DNA from: Hafnia paralvei ATCC 29927
GTDB taxonomy: Bacteria; Pseudomonadota; Gammaproteobacteria; Enterobacterales; Enterobacteriaceae
Length of the DNA stretch: 64,000 nt
NCBI RefSeq assembly: GCF_001655005.1
Contig: NZ_LXET01000005.1
Coordinates: 45,771-109,770, forward strand
Direction of reading: 5' to 3'
Part shown: in pieces, positions 51,519-64,000 of the stretch
How the letters are laid out: the number at the start of each line of letters is the position of its first letter
Position numbering within the stretch: position 1 is the stretch's first letter
Program-made: the position numbers and the translations under genes
The notes under the pieces: generated by a model
What the model was told of the DNA's origin: nothing
What the model saw: only the letters and a program-made list of their open reading frames with translations
Database searches by the model: none

Positions 51519-53446
51519 TAGTCGTTTTCTGCTTCGAAGGCCAGCGTCATGGCTTCCAATTTTTCCTGACCATCTAACCATTCCATTTCGGCTTCTTCTA
51601 GCGCGGCTTTGGTTTGGTTTTGTTGCTGTAAGCACTCTGTGAGCTCTGCTTTGCGGCTGATGTCATACAGATCACTGTCAGACAGTTTTTCTTCCAGCGT
51701 CGCGAGCTGTGCACTCAGTTTTTCCATCTGCTGTTCCATCTTCATGATGTGCTTGCGGATGGGCTGGGTTTGAGTACGGAACTCGGCGGCGCGACGCTTT
51801 TGATCTTTACGCGCTTGAGCACTATTACCGCTGGTTTCACCTTCAGTCTTGTTCGAATCTTGCTGTGCCTGTTGGCGTTGAAGATCGATCATCCACTGCT
51901 GGTAATCTTCTAGATCGCCAGCAAACGGTTCGACCTGACCATCGTGAACCAGATACAGATCGTCGGTAGTCGAACGCAATAAGTGACGGTCATGGGAGAC
52001 GACAACCAGTGCACCTTCGAAATCAATCAGTGCTTCGGTCAGTGCCTGACGCATGTCCAAATCGAGGTGGTTGGTGGGTTCGTCGAGTAGAAGTAGGTTA
52101 GGACGTTGCCAAACAACCAGTGCGAGTACTAAACGAGCTTTCTCGCCCCCAGAGAAGCGAGCCGTATGCTCGATCACTTTATCGCCACGGAAGCCGAATC
52201 CTCCGAGATAGTCACGTAATTGCTGTTCAGTTTCACGTGGGGCGATGCGAGTGAGATGCTGTAGCGGCGACTCGTCAGCACGTAAATATTCCAATTGATG
52301 CTGTGCGAAGTAGCCCAGCTTCACACCTTTGGCTAGGCCGATTTCTCCCTTCTGTGGCGCAAGCTCTCCTGCCAACAACTTAATGAGCGTAGATTTACCT
52401 GCGCCGTTGCGGCCCAACAGGCCAATGCGTGAGCCGGGAACCAAATTCAATTTGATCGAATCAAGAATGGTTTTGTCGCCATATCCAGCACTGACTTTTT
52501 CCATTCGCAGCAACGGATTTGGCAAACTTTCTGGTTCACGGAAGCTGAAGTGGAATGGGTTGTCGACGTGTGCAGGAGCAATTAACTCCATGCGCTCCAG
52601 CATTTTAACGCGGCTCTGTGCCTGTTTCGCCTTCGAGGCTTTGGCTTTAAAGCGATCGATATAGCTTTGCAGATGTGCAACGCGCTGTTGTTGGCTTTCA
52701 TACATTGACTGTTGCTGTGACAGCTTGGTCGCACGCTGCTGCTCAAACGATGAGTAGTTGCCGGTGTATTCAAACAGCTGCTCTTGTTCAATGTGTAGAA
52801 TTTTATCCACGATAGGATCGAGGAAATCGCGGTCATGCGATATCAGAATCAAGGTGCCGGTGTAGCTTTTTAACCAACGCTCTAACCAGATAACCGCATC
52901 TAAATCAAGGTGGTTGGTTGGTTCGTCGAGCAAAAGCAGGTCTGAGCGGCAAATTAGTGCCTGAGCGAGGTTGAGGCGCATACGCCAACCACCGGAGAAT
53001 GATTTTACCGGTTCTTCAAGCTGGCTTTGGCTAAAACCTAAACCATGTAACAGGCTGGATGCGCGTGAGCGAATGGTCCATGCCTGAATCGCATCAAGCT
53101 TACCGTGAATGAGCGCAATGGCATTGCCGTCGTTACGTTCATTGGCATCATTAAGTTCGGCCTCGAGCTGGCGAAACTCACGATCGCCGTCGAGGACATA
53201 CTCTAAGGCCGGAATATCTAAGGCCGGAGTTTCCTGGTTTACCCACGCTAACGCCCAGTTACCAGGGAAATTGAAGCTGCCAGCGTCGGCAGTCATTTCA
53301 CCTTTTAACAGCGACAGCAGCGTTGATTTCCCACAGCCATTTTTACCCACCAGACCAACCTTTTGGCCGGGGTTAACCGTAGCACTGGCATTGTCCAGCA
53401 GAACGCGCGTACCGCGTCGAATTTGTAGCGATGAGAAAACAATCAT
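51518..53446 (-). CDS. yheS: YheS, ABC-F family ATPase
   Basis: ABC-F protein with two ATPase domains and no membrane part; relatives act on stalled ribosomes. Walker A motifs are VGKNGCGKST (near residue 37) and LGRNGAGKST (near residue 350); signatures are KSFSGGWRMRLNLAQAL and ARFSGGEKARLVLAL; both end in DEPTNHLDLD. The 642-residue protein also has the inter-domain linker and a C-terminal coiled coil. It equals E. coli YheS in length (637). Divergent from kefG. Confidence 0.94.
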   Translation of the reverse strand: MIVFSSLQIRRGTRVLLDNASATVNPGQKVGLVGKNGCGKSTLLSLLKGEMTADAGSFNFPGNWALAWVNQETPALDIPALEYVLDGDREFRQLEAELNDANERNDGNAIALIHGKLDAIQAWTIRSRASSLLHGLGFSQSQLEEPVKSFSGGWRMRLNLAQALICRSDLLLLDEPTNHLDLDAVIWLERWLKSYTGTLILISHDRDFLDPIVDKILHIEQEQLFEYTGNYSSFEQQRATKLSQQQSMYESQQQRVAHLQSYIDRFKAKASKAKQAQSRVKMLERMELIAPAHVDNPFHFSFREPESLPNPLLRMEKVSAGYGDKTILDSIKLNLVPGSRIGLLGRNGAGKSTLIKLLAGELAPQKGEIGLAKGVKLGYFAQHQLEYLRADESPLQHLTRIAPRETEQQLRDYLGGFGFRGDKVIEHTARFSGGEKARLVLALVVWQRPNLLLLDEPTNHLDLDMRQALTEALIDFEGALVVVSHDRHLLRSTTDDLYLVHDGQVEPFAGDLEDYQQWMIDLQRQQAQQDSNKTEGETSGNSAQARKDQKRRAAEFRTQTQPIRKHIMKMEQQMEKLSAQLATLEEKLSDSDLYDISRKAELTECLQQQNQTKAALEEAEMEWLDGQEKLEAMTLAFEAEND

Positions 53447-53597
53447 AAAGCGCCGTCTATTGATAATGTGTTAAATTGTCGTTGTTTTAGCGTGAACAAT
53501 AATGAGTATTCAGAACACGCACACTATTAATTTTAATCTTAGCGCTGCATGGTAGCTGAAATGCACACCGATGACGACGCTTTGGGGAGGGGAATAG

Positions 53598-54152
53598 ATG
53601 TCGCAGCCACCGAAAGTATTGCTGCTGTATGCCCATCCGGAATCACAAGACTCGGTTGCGAATCGAGTTCTACTGCAGCCGGCACAACAATTGGAACATG
53701 TCACTGTGCACGATCTCTACGCGCACTATCCTGATTTTTTTATTGATATTCACCATGAGCAGAAGCTGCTGCGTGAGCATCAGGTCATTGTTTTTCAACA
53801 TCCTTTATATACCTATAGCTGTCCGGCTTTACTCAAAGAGTGGCTCGATCGCGTGCTGACGCGTGGTTTTGCCAGTGGTGTAGGGGGAAACGCTCTGCGT
53901 GGAAAGTATTGGCGTAGCGTGGTGACTACCGGCGAACCTGAAGGGGCATACCAAATGGGCGGCTATAACCGGTACACCATGGATGAAGTTTTACGTCCTT
54001 TCGAGCTCACTGCGGGGATGTGTCATATGCATTGGATGTCCCCAATGGTGGTGTATTGGGCGCGTCGGTTAAAACCGGATGTATTACAGAGTCATGCCAA
54101 AGCTTATGGGCAATGGCTGGAGTCACCATTAGCTGGAGGCGGTAGCTTATGA
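53598..54152 (+). CDS. kefG: KefG, ancillary subunit of the KefB potassium efflux system
   Basis: Flavodoxin-fold protein (NQO1/modulator of drug activity group) that raises KefB activity. The 184-residue protein has [13 protein letters not shown] near the start and [23 protein letters not shown]. coli KefG is 183. Its stop overlaps kefB by 4 bp; a GGAGG site precedes the start. Confidence 0.94.
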   Translation: MSQPPKVLLLYAHPESQDSVANRVLLQPAQQLEHVTVHDLYAHYPDFFIDIHHEQKLLREHQVIVFQHPLYTYSCPALLKEWLDRVLTRGFASGVGGNALRGKYWRSVVTTGEPEGAYQMGGYNRYTMDEVLRPFELTAGMCHMHWMSPMVVYWARRLKPDVLQSHAKAYGQWLESPLAGGGSL

Positions 54153-55963
54153 CTGAAGAGGGCTCACTCTTACCAGCAATACTGCTGTTTTTGTTTGCAG
54201 CAGTGGTAGCAGTGCCGATTGCTCGGCGGATTGGTATTGGCACGGTACTTGGCTTTTTGATTGCAGGAATTGCGATTGGGCCTTGGGGGCTAGGCTTTAT
54301 TCGAGATGTGGATGAGATCCTGCATTTTTCGGAGCTTGGCGTTGTATTCCTATTGTTTATTATTGGGTTGGAACTGAATCCGAGCAAACTTTGGTCGTTG
54401 AGACGCTCCATTTTTGGTGTCGGAGCTGGGCAGGTATTGCTCACCGCTGCCATTTTGGGGGGATTACTGTTACTGACCGATTTTTCTTGGCAGGCTGCCG
54501 TGATCGGTGGGATTGGGTTAGCCATGTCTTCAACGGCGATGGCCTTGCAGATGATGCGAGAAAAGGGCATGAACCGCAATGAGGGCGGGCAGCTCGGTTT
54601 CTCGGTTCTGTTGTTTCAGGATATGGCCGTAATCCCTGCATTAGCGCTAATTCCTGTGCTGGTGGGCTCTAGTAACAAAGATACTGACTGGGCGTTTATC
54701 GCGATGAAGGTTGGTGCGTTGTTAGGAATGTTGATCGGCGGCCGCTATTTGCTGCGCCCGATCTTCCGCTACATCGCTGCGACCGGTGTCCGTGAGATAT
54801 TTACCGCTGCGGCGCTTTTGGTGGTGCTGGGCTCTGCCATGTTTATGGATGCGCTAGGAGTGTCTATGGCGATGGGCACGTTCATTGCGGGCGTTCTGCT
54901 GGCAGAAAGCGAATTTCAGCACGAACTGGAGATCGCCATTGAACCATTTAAGGGACTGTTGCTGGGGTTATTTTTTATCTCCGTAGGCATGGCGTTAAAT
55001 CTGGGCGTTTTATATACCCATTTGCCAGAAGTCTTGATGGGTGTGGCTATCTTAGTTGTGGTGAAAGGGGGCGTATTATATCTACTGGCACGTATTGCGG
55101 GGATTCGTCGTTCTGTGCGTATGCAGTTTGCCGCGGTGCTTAGCCAAGGCGGTGAATTTGCATTTGTGTTGTTTTCCGCCGCCAGTACCCAAAAACTGCT
55201 GCAGGGTGATCAGATGGCGCTGCTGCTGGTGATCGTCACGTTGTCTATGGTGACGACGCCTTTGCTGATGCAGTTGGTCGATAGGATACTGGAAAAACGC
55301 TACAACCCTTCGGATGAAAGTGAAGAAACGCCTTTTGTGGAAGATGACGATCCTCAGGTCATTATCGTTGGGTTTGGGCGTTTTGGTCAGGTGATTGGGC
55401 GTTTACTGATGGCAAACAAAATGCGCATTACGGTTCTGGAACGTGACGTGAGCGCGGTCAGTGTGATGCGCCGCTACGGATATAAGGTTTATTACGGCGA
55501 TGCGACCGAACTTGAGTTATTGCGTGCGGCTGGTGCAGAAAAGGCCGAAGCTATCGTTATCACCTGTAATGAACCCGAGGATACGTTGGCGGTGGTTCAT
55601 TTGTGCCAACAACATTTTCCACATTTAAAAATTCTGGCGCGTGCGCGTGGTCGTGTTGAAGCGCATGAGTTGCTGATGGCAGGGGTGAGTCAATTTAGCC
55701 GTGAGACATTTTCTAGTGCATTAGAATTAGGACGTAAGGCATTGATGGAATTAGGTATGCATCCACATCAAGCACATCGGGCTCAGCAGCATTTTCGGCG
55801 TCTAGATATGCGGATGCTGCGTGAACTCATGCCTCATCATCAGGGGGATGTTACCCAAATTTCACGCGTGAAAGAGGCCAGACGCGAGCTAGAGGATATT
55901 TTTCAGCGCGAGATGCAGCATGAGCGTCGGCAGATGAATGATTGGGATGAGGAAGAGCTGTGA
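54149..55963 (+). CDS. kefB: Glutathione-gated potassium efflux antiporter KefB
   Basis: Potassium/proton antiporter that opens on glutathione adducts to acidify the cell during electrophile stress. The 604-residue protein has twelve membrane segments ([36 protein letters not shown]) followed by an RCK/KTN nucleotide-binding domain with [17 protein letters not shown] (near residue 403). Length equals E. coli KefB (601). Translationally coupled to kefG. Confidence 0.96.
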   Translation: MTEEGSLLPAILLFLFAAVVAVPIARRIGIGTVLGFLIAGIAIGPWGLGFIRDVDEILHFSELGVVFLLFIIGLELNPSKLWSLRRSIFGVGAGQVLLTAAILGGLLLLTDFSWQAAVIGGIGLAMSSTAMALQMMREKGMNRNEGGQLGFSVLLFQDMAVIPALALIPVLVGSSNKDTDWAFIAMKVGALLGMLIGGRYLLRPIFRYIAATGVREIFTAAALLVVLGSAMFMDALGVSMAMGTFIAGVLLAESEFQHELEIAIEPFKGLLLGLFFISVGMALNLGVLYTHLPEVLMGVAILVVVKGGVLYLLARIAGIRRSVRMQFAAVLSQGGEFAFVLFSAASTQKLLQGDQMALLLVIVTLSMVTTPLLMQLVDRILEKRYNPSDESEETPFVEDDDPQVIIVGFGRFGQVIGRLLMANKMRITVLERDVSAVSVMRRYGYKVYYGDATELELLRAAGAEKAEAIVITCNEPEDTLAVVHLCQQHFPHLKILARARGRVEAHELLMAGVSQFSRETFSSALELGRKALMELGMHPHQAHRAQQHFRRLDMRMLRELMPHHQGDVTQISRVKEARRELEDIFQREMQHERRQMNDWDEEEL

Positions 55964-55989
55964 TGATATCGAATCAATAAGGTAACAAA

Positions 55990-56184
55990 ATGAAAAAGAG
56001 ATTTATTGCAGGGGCAACATGTCCAGCCTGTAAAGCGCAAGATACGCTGGTGGTCTGGCGTGAGAATAATATTGAACATGCAGAATGCGTTAAGTGTGGC
56101 CACCAATTGAGCCAACCAGAGGCGGATGTGAGCGAGCATGTGCAGCACAATAATCAAATGATCGGTATTTTTAAGCCAGAATAA
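55990..56184 (+). CDS. yheV: YheV, small zinc-ribbon protein
   Basis: A 64-residue protein with two CxxC pairs (CPACKAQD and CVKCGHQ), typical of a zinc ribbon. It matches E. coli YheV (66). Function unknown; it lies 26 bp after kefB and may be cotranscribed. Confidence 0.9.
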   Translation: MKKRFIAGATCPACKAQDTLVVWRENNIEHAECVKCGHQLSQPEADVSEHVQHNNQMIGIFKPE

Positions 56185-56291
56185 GCGGCAAGGGTGGCGT
56201 TTCCTGTAGGGATTTTTTATCCTTGTGGGTACAGTGGCGCAAAATTCCGCTACAATCTGCGCCAATTTAGTTTCCAACGCTAGGAGATATC

Positions 56292-56888
56292 ATGAAAGTA
56301 GCAAAAGACTTGGTGGTCAGCTTGGCCTATCAGGTACGTACAGAAGACGGTGTTTTAGTTGATGAGTCTCCGGTGAGTGCACCGTTGGATTATCTGCACG
56401 GCCATGGCTCCCTGATCTCGGGTCTGGAAGCCGCTCTGGAAGGTCACGCTGAAGGCGATAGCTTTGATGTTCACGTTGGCGCAAATGACGCTTACGGTAA
56501 CTACGATGAAAACTTGGTGCAGCGCGTACCAAAAGACGTTTTCATGGGTGTTGACGAACTGCAGGTTGGCATGCGTTTCTTGGCTGAAACCGATCAGGGT
56601 CCAGTACCAGTAGAAATTACCGAAGTTGATGACGACCACGTTGTTGTTGATGGTAACCACATGCTGGCTGGCCAGAACTTGAACTTCCACGTTGAAGTTA
56701 TTGCTATCCGTGAAGCCACAGCTGAAGAGCTGGAGCACGGCCACGTACACGGCGAGCACGATCACCACCACGAGCACGGTGAAGGCTGCTGCGGTGGTCA
56801 TGGCCACGATCACGGTCACGACCATGGCGAAGAAGGCGGTTGCTGCGGTGGTAATGGCAAAGGCAACGGCGGTTGCGGCTGCCATTAA
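56292..56888 (+). CDS. slyD: FKBP-type peptidyl-prolyl isomerase SlyD
   Basis: Cytosolic prolyl isomerase and chaperone that also delivers nickel to hydrogenase. The 198-residue protein has an FKBP domain with an inserted flap (residues 1-150; LVVSLAYQVRTEDG, ISGLEAALEGHAEGD) and a His/Cys/Gly-rich metal-binding tail (residues about 147-198). The start is preceded by GGAG. A TACAAT -10 is visible at 56251-56256. E. coli SlyD is 196. Confidence 0.96.
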   Translation: MKVAKDLVVSLAYQVRTEDGVLVDESPVSAPLDYLHGHGSLISGLEAALEGHAEGDSFDVHVGANDAYGNYDENLVQRVPKDVFMGVDELQVGMRFLAETDQGPVPVEITEVDDDHVVVDGNHMLAGQNLNFHVEVIAIREATAEELEHGHVHGEHDHHHEHGEGCCGGHGHDHGHDHGEEGGCCGGNGKGNGGCGCH

Positions 56889-56912
56889 TTCTGTCGATTA
56901 GATGCAGAATGG

Positions 56913-56939
56913 AAAAAAGCGGCCAAGGCCGCTTTTTTT
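56913..56939. terminator. Bidirectional terminator between slyD and slyX
   Basis: GCGGCC (56919-56924) with GGCCGC (56927-56932), with A tract before and T tract after. It serves both slyD (plus) and slyX (minus). Confidence 0.85.
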
Positions 56940-56957
56940 GTCGTGAAAATTCGCCGG

Positions 56958-57191
56958 TTAGTAATGAGGTGGAGGCGTTTCTTCTGATGGATGAGCCATC
57001 ATTGATGGCTGTGCTGCTTTGAGCTTATCTACCAATAAGTGCATCTGCTCGCGATATTTGTTCATTTCTAACTGTAGGGCGATAACCGTCTGGTTCAGCT
57101 CTTCGATGGTCATTTCCTGAAAAGCCAGTCGGCTTTCGAGCATTTCAAATCTGGATTCAAGCTCTTCGCGATCCAAAGCCGATGGTTGCAT
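56958..57191 (-). CDS. slyX: SlyX, small coiled-coil protein
   Basis: A 77-residue protein with a heptad-like coiled coil ([20 protein letters not shown]) and the conserved end EETPPPHY. It matches E. coli SlyX (72). Start 57191 is chosen for its AGGAA site six bases upstream; a longer frame of 12 residues upstream is unsupported. Function unknown; it lies between slyD and fkpA as usual. Confidence 0.92.
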   Translation of the reverse strand: MQPSALDREELESRFEMLESRLAFQEMTIEELNQTVIALQLEMNKYREQMHLLVDKLKAAQPSMMAHPSEETPPPHY

Positions 57192-57318
57192 AATATTTCC
57201 TCTTATAACGGTGTAGTTTCCGTTCACAATTTCATAGGTGAAATTTCACCTCATTCTCGTTATTTTACTCATAACGCAGATGAATTGCGCGTTATGCTTG
57301 TTGATTGGGAAATAGAAT

Positions 57319-57347
57319 GAAACTTTTTGCAGGCAACGTAGTCTGAA
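57319..57347 (+). promoter_or_regulatory. Predicted sigma-E promoter of fkpA
   Basis: GAAACTT (57319-57325), 16 bases, then TCTGAA (57342-57347), a near match to the sigma-E consensus GGAACTT-N16-TCTGA. E. coli fkpA belongs to the sigma-E regulon, so envelope stress control is expected. Confidence 0.75.
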
Positions 57348-57463
57348 TTTATCAGACTGGCGCGCTTAGTGATTGTTTTATGAGTCGACAGACCGCTATA
57401 GTAACCCACTACATTTAGCTCATCGTTATTTAAGGTCACTTGCCTTAAAGTTTGGAGAAATGG

Positions 57464-58282
57464 ATGAAATCTTTTTTTAAAGTTACCGTGCTGGCAACAA
57501 CAATGGCTCTGGCCCTGAACGCATCGGCTTTCGCTGCTGACGCTGCCAAAGCAACGGACGCTGCACCGACGGCGACCAACAGCAAATTCAAGAATGACGA
57601 TCAGCAGGCTGCATACGCGTTAGGCGCTTCTCTGGGGCGTTATATGGAGAACTCCCTGAAAGAGCAAGAGAAACTGGGTATCAAACTGGATAAAGACCAG
57701 TTGATCGCCGGTGTTCAGGATGCGTTTGCTGGCAAGAGCAAGCTGACCGACCAAGAAATCGAAGGTACTCTGCAAGGCTTTGAGGCACGCGTAAAAGCGT
57801 CTGCACAAGCTAAGATGGAGCAGGATGCCAAAGCTAATGCAGATGCAGGTAAAAAATTCCGCGACGCATTTGCTAAAGAGAAAAACGTTAAAACCACGAA
57901 AACCGGTCTGATGTATCAGGTCGATAAAGAAGGTACAGGCGCTGAACCAAAAGACAGTGATACCGTTGTCGTTAACTACAAAGGTACTCTGACCGACGGC
58001 ACTGAGTTTGATAACTCATATAGCCGTGGTGAGCCACTTTCTTTCCGTCTTGATGGCGTTATCCCTGGCTGGACCGAAGGCCTGAAACACATCAAGAAAG
58101 GCGGCAAGATCAAACTGGTTATCCCACCAGAATTGGCTTACGGCAAAACGGGTGTCCCTGGCATTCCTGCAAACTCTACCTTGGTATTCGACGTAGAACT
58201 GCTGGATGTTAAAGCTGCACCTAAAGCCGATGTAGACGCTGCGAAAGCGGCAGCAAAAGCAGAAGCGAAAGCTGGTAAGTAA
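57464..58282 (+). CDS. fkpA: Periplasmic FKBP-type peptidyl-prolyl isomerase FkpA
   Basis: Periplasmic chaperone and prolyl isomerase. The 272-residue protein has a signal peptide (KVTVLATTMALALNASAFAA, cleavage near residue 23), a helical dimerisation domain (residues about 45-130) and a C-terminal FKBP domain (GTLTDGTEFDNSYSRGEPLSF, VIPPELAYGKTGVPGIP). Start 57464 has GGAG six bases upstream; an in-frame TTG at 57452 lies before it. E. coli FkpA is 270. Confidence 0.96.
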   Translation: MKSFFKVTVLATTMALALNASAFAADAAKATDAAPTATNSKFKNDDQQAAYALGASLGRYMENSLKEQEKLGIKLDKDQLIAGVQDAFAGKSKLTDQEIEGTLQGFEARVKASAQAKMEQDAKANADAGKKFRDAFAKEKNVKTTKTGLMYQVDKEGTGAEPKDSDTVVVNYKGTLTDGTEFDNSYSRGEPLSFRLDGVIPGWTEGLKHIKKGGKIKLVIPPELAYGKTGVPGIPANSTLVFDVELLDVKAAPKADVDAAKAAAKAEAKAGK

Positions 58283-58299
58283 TTGCCTTGAATGATTGG

Positions 58300-58330
58300 A
58301 AAAAGCCGTGGATTATTCCACGGCTTTTTT
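58300..58330 (+). terminator. Intrinsic terminator after fkpA
   Basis: AAAAAGCCGTGGA (58300-58312) and TCCACGGCTTTTT (58317-58329), perfect 13 bp arms with loop TTAT, then more T. Confidence 0.92.
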
Positions 58331-58489
58331 GTTTTTTATCGCAGGATGATAAAAAAATCTTTTACCCCGCTGGCTACAAGGATTTAAATAGGGCAGTTTT
58401 GCTAAACTTTATTTTTTAAATAGCACGTTTTCTTGAATCTGCATCCATTGATGGGTGCGTAGCTAAATCCTCCGTGGGGGTTGTCTTCA

Positions 58490-59212
58490 ATGTCCAATAC
58501 GCTTATGCCTGGTGATACCAGCGAGCTAGATTTACTGGATGAGCGTCCGTTCAGCCAGACCGATCATGAAATTCTGAAATCATATGAGGCTGTTGTTGAC
58601 GGTCTTGCGATGCTCATTGGTTCCCATTGTGAAATTGTTTTGCACTCGCTTGAGGATTTGAAATGTTCGGCGGTGCGAATTGCTAATGGTGAGCATACTG
58701 GGAGAAAAATTGGTTCACCGATTACCGACTTAGCGCTTCGCATGTTGCACGATATGGCAGGCGAAGATAGCAGTGTGTCAAAGGCGTACTTTACTCGCGC
58801 CAAAAGTGGTGTGTTAATGAAGTCGGTGACGATTGCTATTCGCAATAAAGAGCAGCGAGTGATCGGTTTACTGTGTATTAACATGAATCTGGATGTGCCT
58901 TTTTCTCAGATTATGGAAACCTTTATTCCAAAAGCTTCGCAGGACGTGGCGTCATCAGTTAACTTTGCTTCTTCTGTTGATGATCTGGTGGCACAAACGC
59001 TGGAGTTCACTATCGAAGAGGTTAACGCCGATCGTTCAGTGTCTAACAACGCCAAGAATCGTCAGATTGTGCTGAATCTGCATGAGAAAGGCATCTTTGA
59101 TATCAAAGATGCCATTAATCAGGTTGCGGATCGTCTCAACATCTCTAAGCACACCGTGTATCTGTATATTCGCCAATTTAAAAGCGGTGATCTACAGGGT
59201 AGCGATCGCTAA
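58490..59212 (+). CDS. yheO: YheO, PAS-like transcriptional regulator
   Basis: A 240-residue regulator with an N-terminal YheO-type PAS-like domain ([21 protein letters not shown]) and a C-terminal helix-turn-helix ([25 protein letters not shown]). It is nearly identical to E. coli YheO (240). ATG 58490 is chosen for length and for GGGGG upstream; TTG 58481 is a possible earlier codon. Targets are unknown. Overlaps the tusD start (TAATG). Confidence 0.93.
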   Translation: MSNTLMPGDTSELDLLDERPFSQTDHEILKSYEAVVDGLAMLIGSHCEIVLHSLEDLKCSAVRIANGEHTGRKIGSPITDLALRMLHDMAGEDSSVSKAYFTRAKSGVLMKSVTIAIRNKEQRVIGLLCINMNLDVPFSQIMETFIPKASQDVASSVNFASSVDDLVAQTLEFTIEEVNADRSVSNNAKNRQIVLNLHEKGIFDIKDAINQVADRLNISKHTVYLYIRQFKSGDLQGSDR

Positions 59213-59601
59213 TGCTGAGCTTTTCTCTGTTTGTGACCGGCCCAGCCTACGGCACTCAAGCGGCCAGTAGTGCTTATCAATTTGCACAGGCGGTTATTGC
59301 CAGCGGACATCACTTAGTCAGCGTGTTCTTCTACCGTGAGGGCGTGAGTAACGCAAACCAACTAACCTCACCGGCAAGCGATGAGTTCGATTTGGTACGC
59401 GGATGGCAGAGTCTGGCGCAAGAACATGGCGTGGTGCTAAATGTTTGTGTCGCGGCGGCTTTGCGCCGCGGCGTGGTATCACATGATGAAGCGACTCAGC
59501 TTGGGTTACCAGCCTCTAATCTGCAGGATGGTTTCGTGTTAAGTGGTCTAGGCGCGTTGGCTGAAGCCGCGTTAACCTGCGATCGCATCATGCAGTTTTA
59601 A
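59212..59601 (+). CDS. tusD: Sulfur relay protein TusD
   Basis: Part of the TusBCD complex that passes sulfur from TusA to TusE for the 2-thiouridine at the tRNA wobble base. The 129-residue DsrE-fold protein has its sulfur-carrying cysteine at residue 79 in [14 protein letters not shown] (Cys78 in E. coli). Translationally coupled to yheO; tusC follows 9 bp later. Confidence 0.95.
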   Translation: MLSFSLFVTGPAYGTQAASSAYQFAQAVIASGHHLVSVFFYREGVSNANQLTSPASDEFDLVRGWQSLAQEHGVVLNVCVAAALRRGVVSHDEATQLGLPASNLQDGFVLSGLGALAEAALTCDRIMQF

Positions 59602-59610
59602 GGGGATGGG

Positions 59611-59970
59611 ATGAAACGTTTAGCCTTTGTGTTTACTCAACCTCCGCATACGACAAGTTCAGGGCGAGAAGGATTAGATGCGCTGTTAGCGGCCTCTGCT
59701 TTTAGCGAAGATATTCAGGTGTTTTTTGTGGGCGATGGTGTATTCCAACTGTTGCCCGATCAAAAACCGGCTGAAATTCTTTGCCGTGACTATGTGGCAA
59801 CCTTTGGTGTCATGTCTCTTTACGATATTGAAGAGGTCTTTATCTGTTCAGAATCTCTAGAAGAAAGAGGTTTGCTGGGGTTTGAGAGCTGGATTATTGA
59901 CGTTCAGGTGCGAACTGCGGCACAAATTAGACAAAATCTTGAACAACGCGATGTTGTGCTAACCTTCTAG
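59611..59970 (+). CDS. tusC: Sulfur relay protein TusC
   Basis: Second subunit of TusBCD, 119 residues, with the family fold ([36 protein letters not shown]). It has no catalytic cysteine of its own that I can identify, as in E. coli. It lies between tusD and tusB. Confidence 0.95.
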   Translation: MKRLAFVFTQPPHTTSSGREGLDALLAASAFSEDIQVFFVGDGVFQLLPDQKPAEILCRDYVATFGVMSLYDIEEVFICSESLEERGLLGFESWIIDVQVRTAAQIRQNLEQRDVVLTF

Positions 59971-59988
59971 CCGTTGGAGAAGTTTTAC

Positions 59989-60276
59989 ATGTTACATACA
60001 CTGGCAAAGTCTCCTACTGCAGCAGATTTGACAACTCTTTGCGCTATAGCTGGCAATAATGATGCGATCTTGTTGCTACAGGATGGTGTTCTGTGTGGGT
60101 TGGTAAATACCCACTCCCTTGAAAAGCTCATTTCCGCCTCCACATCCCTATATGCGCTGAAGGCCGATGTTATTGCTCGCGGTTTGAGTGCTCGAATTTC
60201 ATCCAATATCGTGCTCCTAGACTATAATCAGTTCGTTGAGCTGAGTGTTAAACACCCACAACAGTTATCTTGGTGA
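59989..60276 (+). CDS. tusB: Sulfur relay protein TusB
   Basis: Third subunit of TusBCD, 95 residues (E. coli 95), starting MLHTLAKSP at 59989 with GGAG eight bases upstream; an in-frame TTG lies at 59974. Contains AILLLQDGVLCGL. The rpsL promoter starts 22 bp after its stop, so the tus genes sit directly before the str operon. Confidence 0.94.
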   Translation: MLHTLAKSPTAADLTTLCAIAGNNDAILLLQDGVLCGLVNTHSLEKLISASTSLYALKADVIARGLSARISSNIVLLDYNQFVELSVKHPQQLSW

Positions 60277-60297
60277 AGACGCGATCTTGTATATTTC

Positions 60298-61360
<1,063 letters not shown>

Positions 61361-61444
61361 TACCTTCATAGTGTTAGTCACCAAGCGGGCGCTTCAAGCA
61401 AGCCGCCCGCTATGGGTAACTTAACTTGAACGTCCTAGGAATAG

Positions 61445-63568
<2,124 letters not shown>

Positions 63569-63608
63569 GCTACTGGTTTAAAACATTGATCCCGTGCTCT
63601 CTCTATGA

Positions 63609-64000
<392 letters not shown>

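Noticed and set aside
54007..54579. 190-codon open frame antisense to kefB
   Set aside because: Overlaps the conserved kefG/kefB coding region; composition is a codon-bias shadow.
56355..56885. 176-codon open frame on the minus strand over slyD
   Set aside because: It is the reverse shadow of the His/Gly-rich slyD frame; its product is low-complexity and resembles no family, and slyD is certain.

Overview
This 64 kb window is ordinary enterobacterial core chromosome with a few lineage-specific inserts. Most proteins match Escherichia coli K-12 counterparts almost residue for residue from memory (Crp, RpsL, FusA, CodB, CodA, YheO, TrpS), so the host is a member of the Enterobacterales. The combination of hofMNOPQ, a tauABCD locus between yheT and yheS, codBA next to nirBDC, a chitobiose/cellobiose-type PTS beside ppiA, and a Yersinia/Serratia-like palindromic repeat suggests a Hafnia-like (Hafniaceae) chromosome. 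That genus call is an inference, not a search result. No rRNA, tRNA, prophage, insertion sequence or CRISPR array was seen.

Layout. 1-8.6 kb: start of pckA, the heat-shock pair hslR-hslO, yrfG, the Rcs brake igaA, nudE and mrcA. 8.7-12.3 kb: the overlapping hofMNOPQ operon (type IV pilus-like/DNA-uptake assembly proteins). 12.6-18.9 kb: the long aroK-aroB-damX-dam-rpe-gph-trpS cluster. 18.9-19.8 kb: AT-rich, with a short lipoprotein gene (yhfL) and several hairpins. 19.8-25.3 kb: nirBDC-cysG (nitrite reduction and siroheme), with an E. coli-like FNR/NarL promoter and a structured element inside the operon. 25.6-28.2 kb: codBA with a PurR box. 28.2-38.9 kb: tsgA; a LacI-type regulator plus IIB-IIC-IIA-GH4 glucosidase operon with a perfect operator; ppiA; pabA; a HerA-like ATPase; argD. 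39-47 kb: a small unknown membrane gene, yhfK, crp, yhfA, prkB, a DUF4153 membrane protein, yheU and yheT. 47.1-51.4 kb: a LysE-type exporter and tauABCD (taurine uptake and desulfonation). 51.5-64 kb: yheS, kefG-kefB-yheV, slyD, slyX, fkpA, yheO-tusDCB, and the str operon rpsL-rpsG-fusA-tufA, which runs off the right edge.

How the genes work together. Several blocks are physiological units. NirB/NirD reduce nitrite with siroheme made by CysG, while NirC moves nitrite across the membrane. TauABC import taurine and TauD releases sulfite from it. CodB imports cytosine and CodA deaminates it under PurR control. TusDCB relays sulfur to tRNA and sits just before the ribosomal str operon. KefG is the ancillary subunit of the KefB potassium efflux system. 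I found no convincing new multi-gene system. The best leads are three large foldback intergenic elements, a DUF4153 protein with a calcium-loop-like motif, a small unknown membrane protein, and the hairpin-rich AT-rich gap around yhfL.
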